64,000 bases of DNA from Catenibacillus sp964565805 (lineage in GTDB: Bacteria; Bacillota; Clostridia; Lachnospirales; Lachnospiraceae). The stretch is from positions 14,577 through 78,576 of the forward strand of contig CAZMGH010000008.1 of assembly GCA_964565805.1 (NCBI GenBank). Direction: 5' to 3'. Shown here in pieces: positions 63,936 to 64,000 of the stretch. Every line of letters begins with the position of its first letter. Within the stretch, counting starts at the first letter, position 1. A program made the translations under genes and the position numbers. A model generated the notes under the pieces. The model made no database searches, was not told the DNA's origin, and was given only the letters and a program-made list of their open reading frames with translations.

Positions 63936-64000
63936 CAATTTTTCCAGACTGTAACCGTTTGGCCAGCTGAACTGTTACTTCGGATCACCAAACGTTTTAG

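Noticed and set aside
1..64000. rRNA, tRNA, CRISPR arrays, prophage or transposase genes
   Set aside because: None was recognised when reading intergenic regions and translations; tRNA detection by eye is limited, so a covariance-model scan would be needed to be sure.

Overview
The window looks like a chromosomal piece of an anaerobic gut-type Firmicute, most likely a Lachnospiraceae-like Clostridia. Reasons: a gmk-holB-ricT-trmN6 housekeeping block as in spore-forming Firmicutes, a class III fructose-bisphosphatase, carbohydrate ABC systems of the LplB/LplC type without their own ATPase, YesM/YesN-type two-component regulation, many AraC-type regulators, and moderate GC with strong AGGAGG ribosome sites. 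It is draft sequence: there are two runs of exactly 100 N (7169-7268 and 11331-11430). The first is flanked by an exact 55-bp duplication, so it is probably an artefactual join. No rRNA, tRNA, CRISPR array, integrase or insertion sequence was recognised.

Layout. 1-1061: end of an iron/cobalamin-type ABC ATPase and a decayed DUF1275 gene. 1063-2916: a sugar isomerase divergent from an AraC regulator. 3010-11168: a long minus-strand operon (amidohydrolase-2 decarboxylase, solute-binding lipoprotein, C-glycoside deglycosidase beta and alpha subunits, two permeases, GH35/42-like glycosidase). 11470-21045: a catabolic island with a metal amidohydrolase, GPH symporter, FCD GntR regulator, SDR dehydrogenase, SLC13-type anion transporter, DRE-TIM aldolase/synthase, ABM-fold small protein and Fe-alcohol dehydrogenase. 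21199-29831: a DUF4038-type glycosidase and a second CUT1 transporter flanked by its probable histidine kinase and response regulator. 29840-38724: AAA/PD-(D/E)XK protein, housekeeping block, Orn/Lys/Arg decarboxylase, MurE-like ligase and Asp/Glu racemase. 38885-45807: a degenerate arginase-fold protein, GH3 glucosidase, acetyltransferase, and a coupled FAD dehydrogenase/ATP-grasp pair. 46025-54175: a second, intact C-glycoside deglycosidase pair, two AraC proteins carrying GH39-like or degenerate C-terminal domains, and a secreted feruloyl-esterase-like lipoprotein. 54244-56184: class III FBPase. 56291-60675: a decaying sigma-54-controlled sugar-acid module (KdgT permease intact; UxaA-like dehydratase frameshifted; activator carrying an in-frame TGA; small membrane gene broken) with a clear -24/-12 promoter. 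60732-63935: MerR regulator, nitrilase-family hydrolase, VOC protein and a double ABM/EthD-like protein.

The common theme is uptake and dismantling of plant-derived glycosides and phenolic or sugar-acid products: esterase and glycosidases release glycosides, CUT1 systems import them, and C-glycoside deglycosidase-like alpha/beta pairs would break C-C-linked sugars. Decarboxylase and dehydrogenase genes could process the aglycone or oxidised sugar. The substrates are inference; the family assignments rest on motifs read from the translations.
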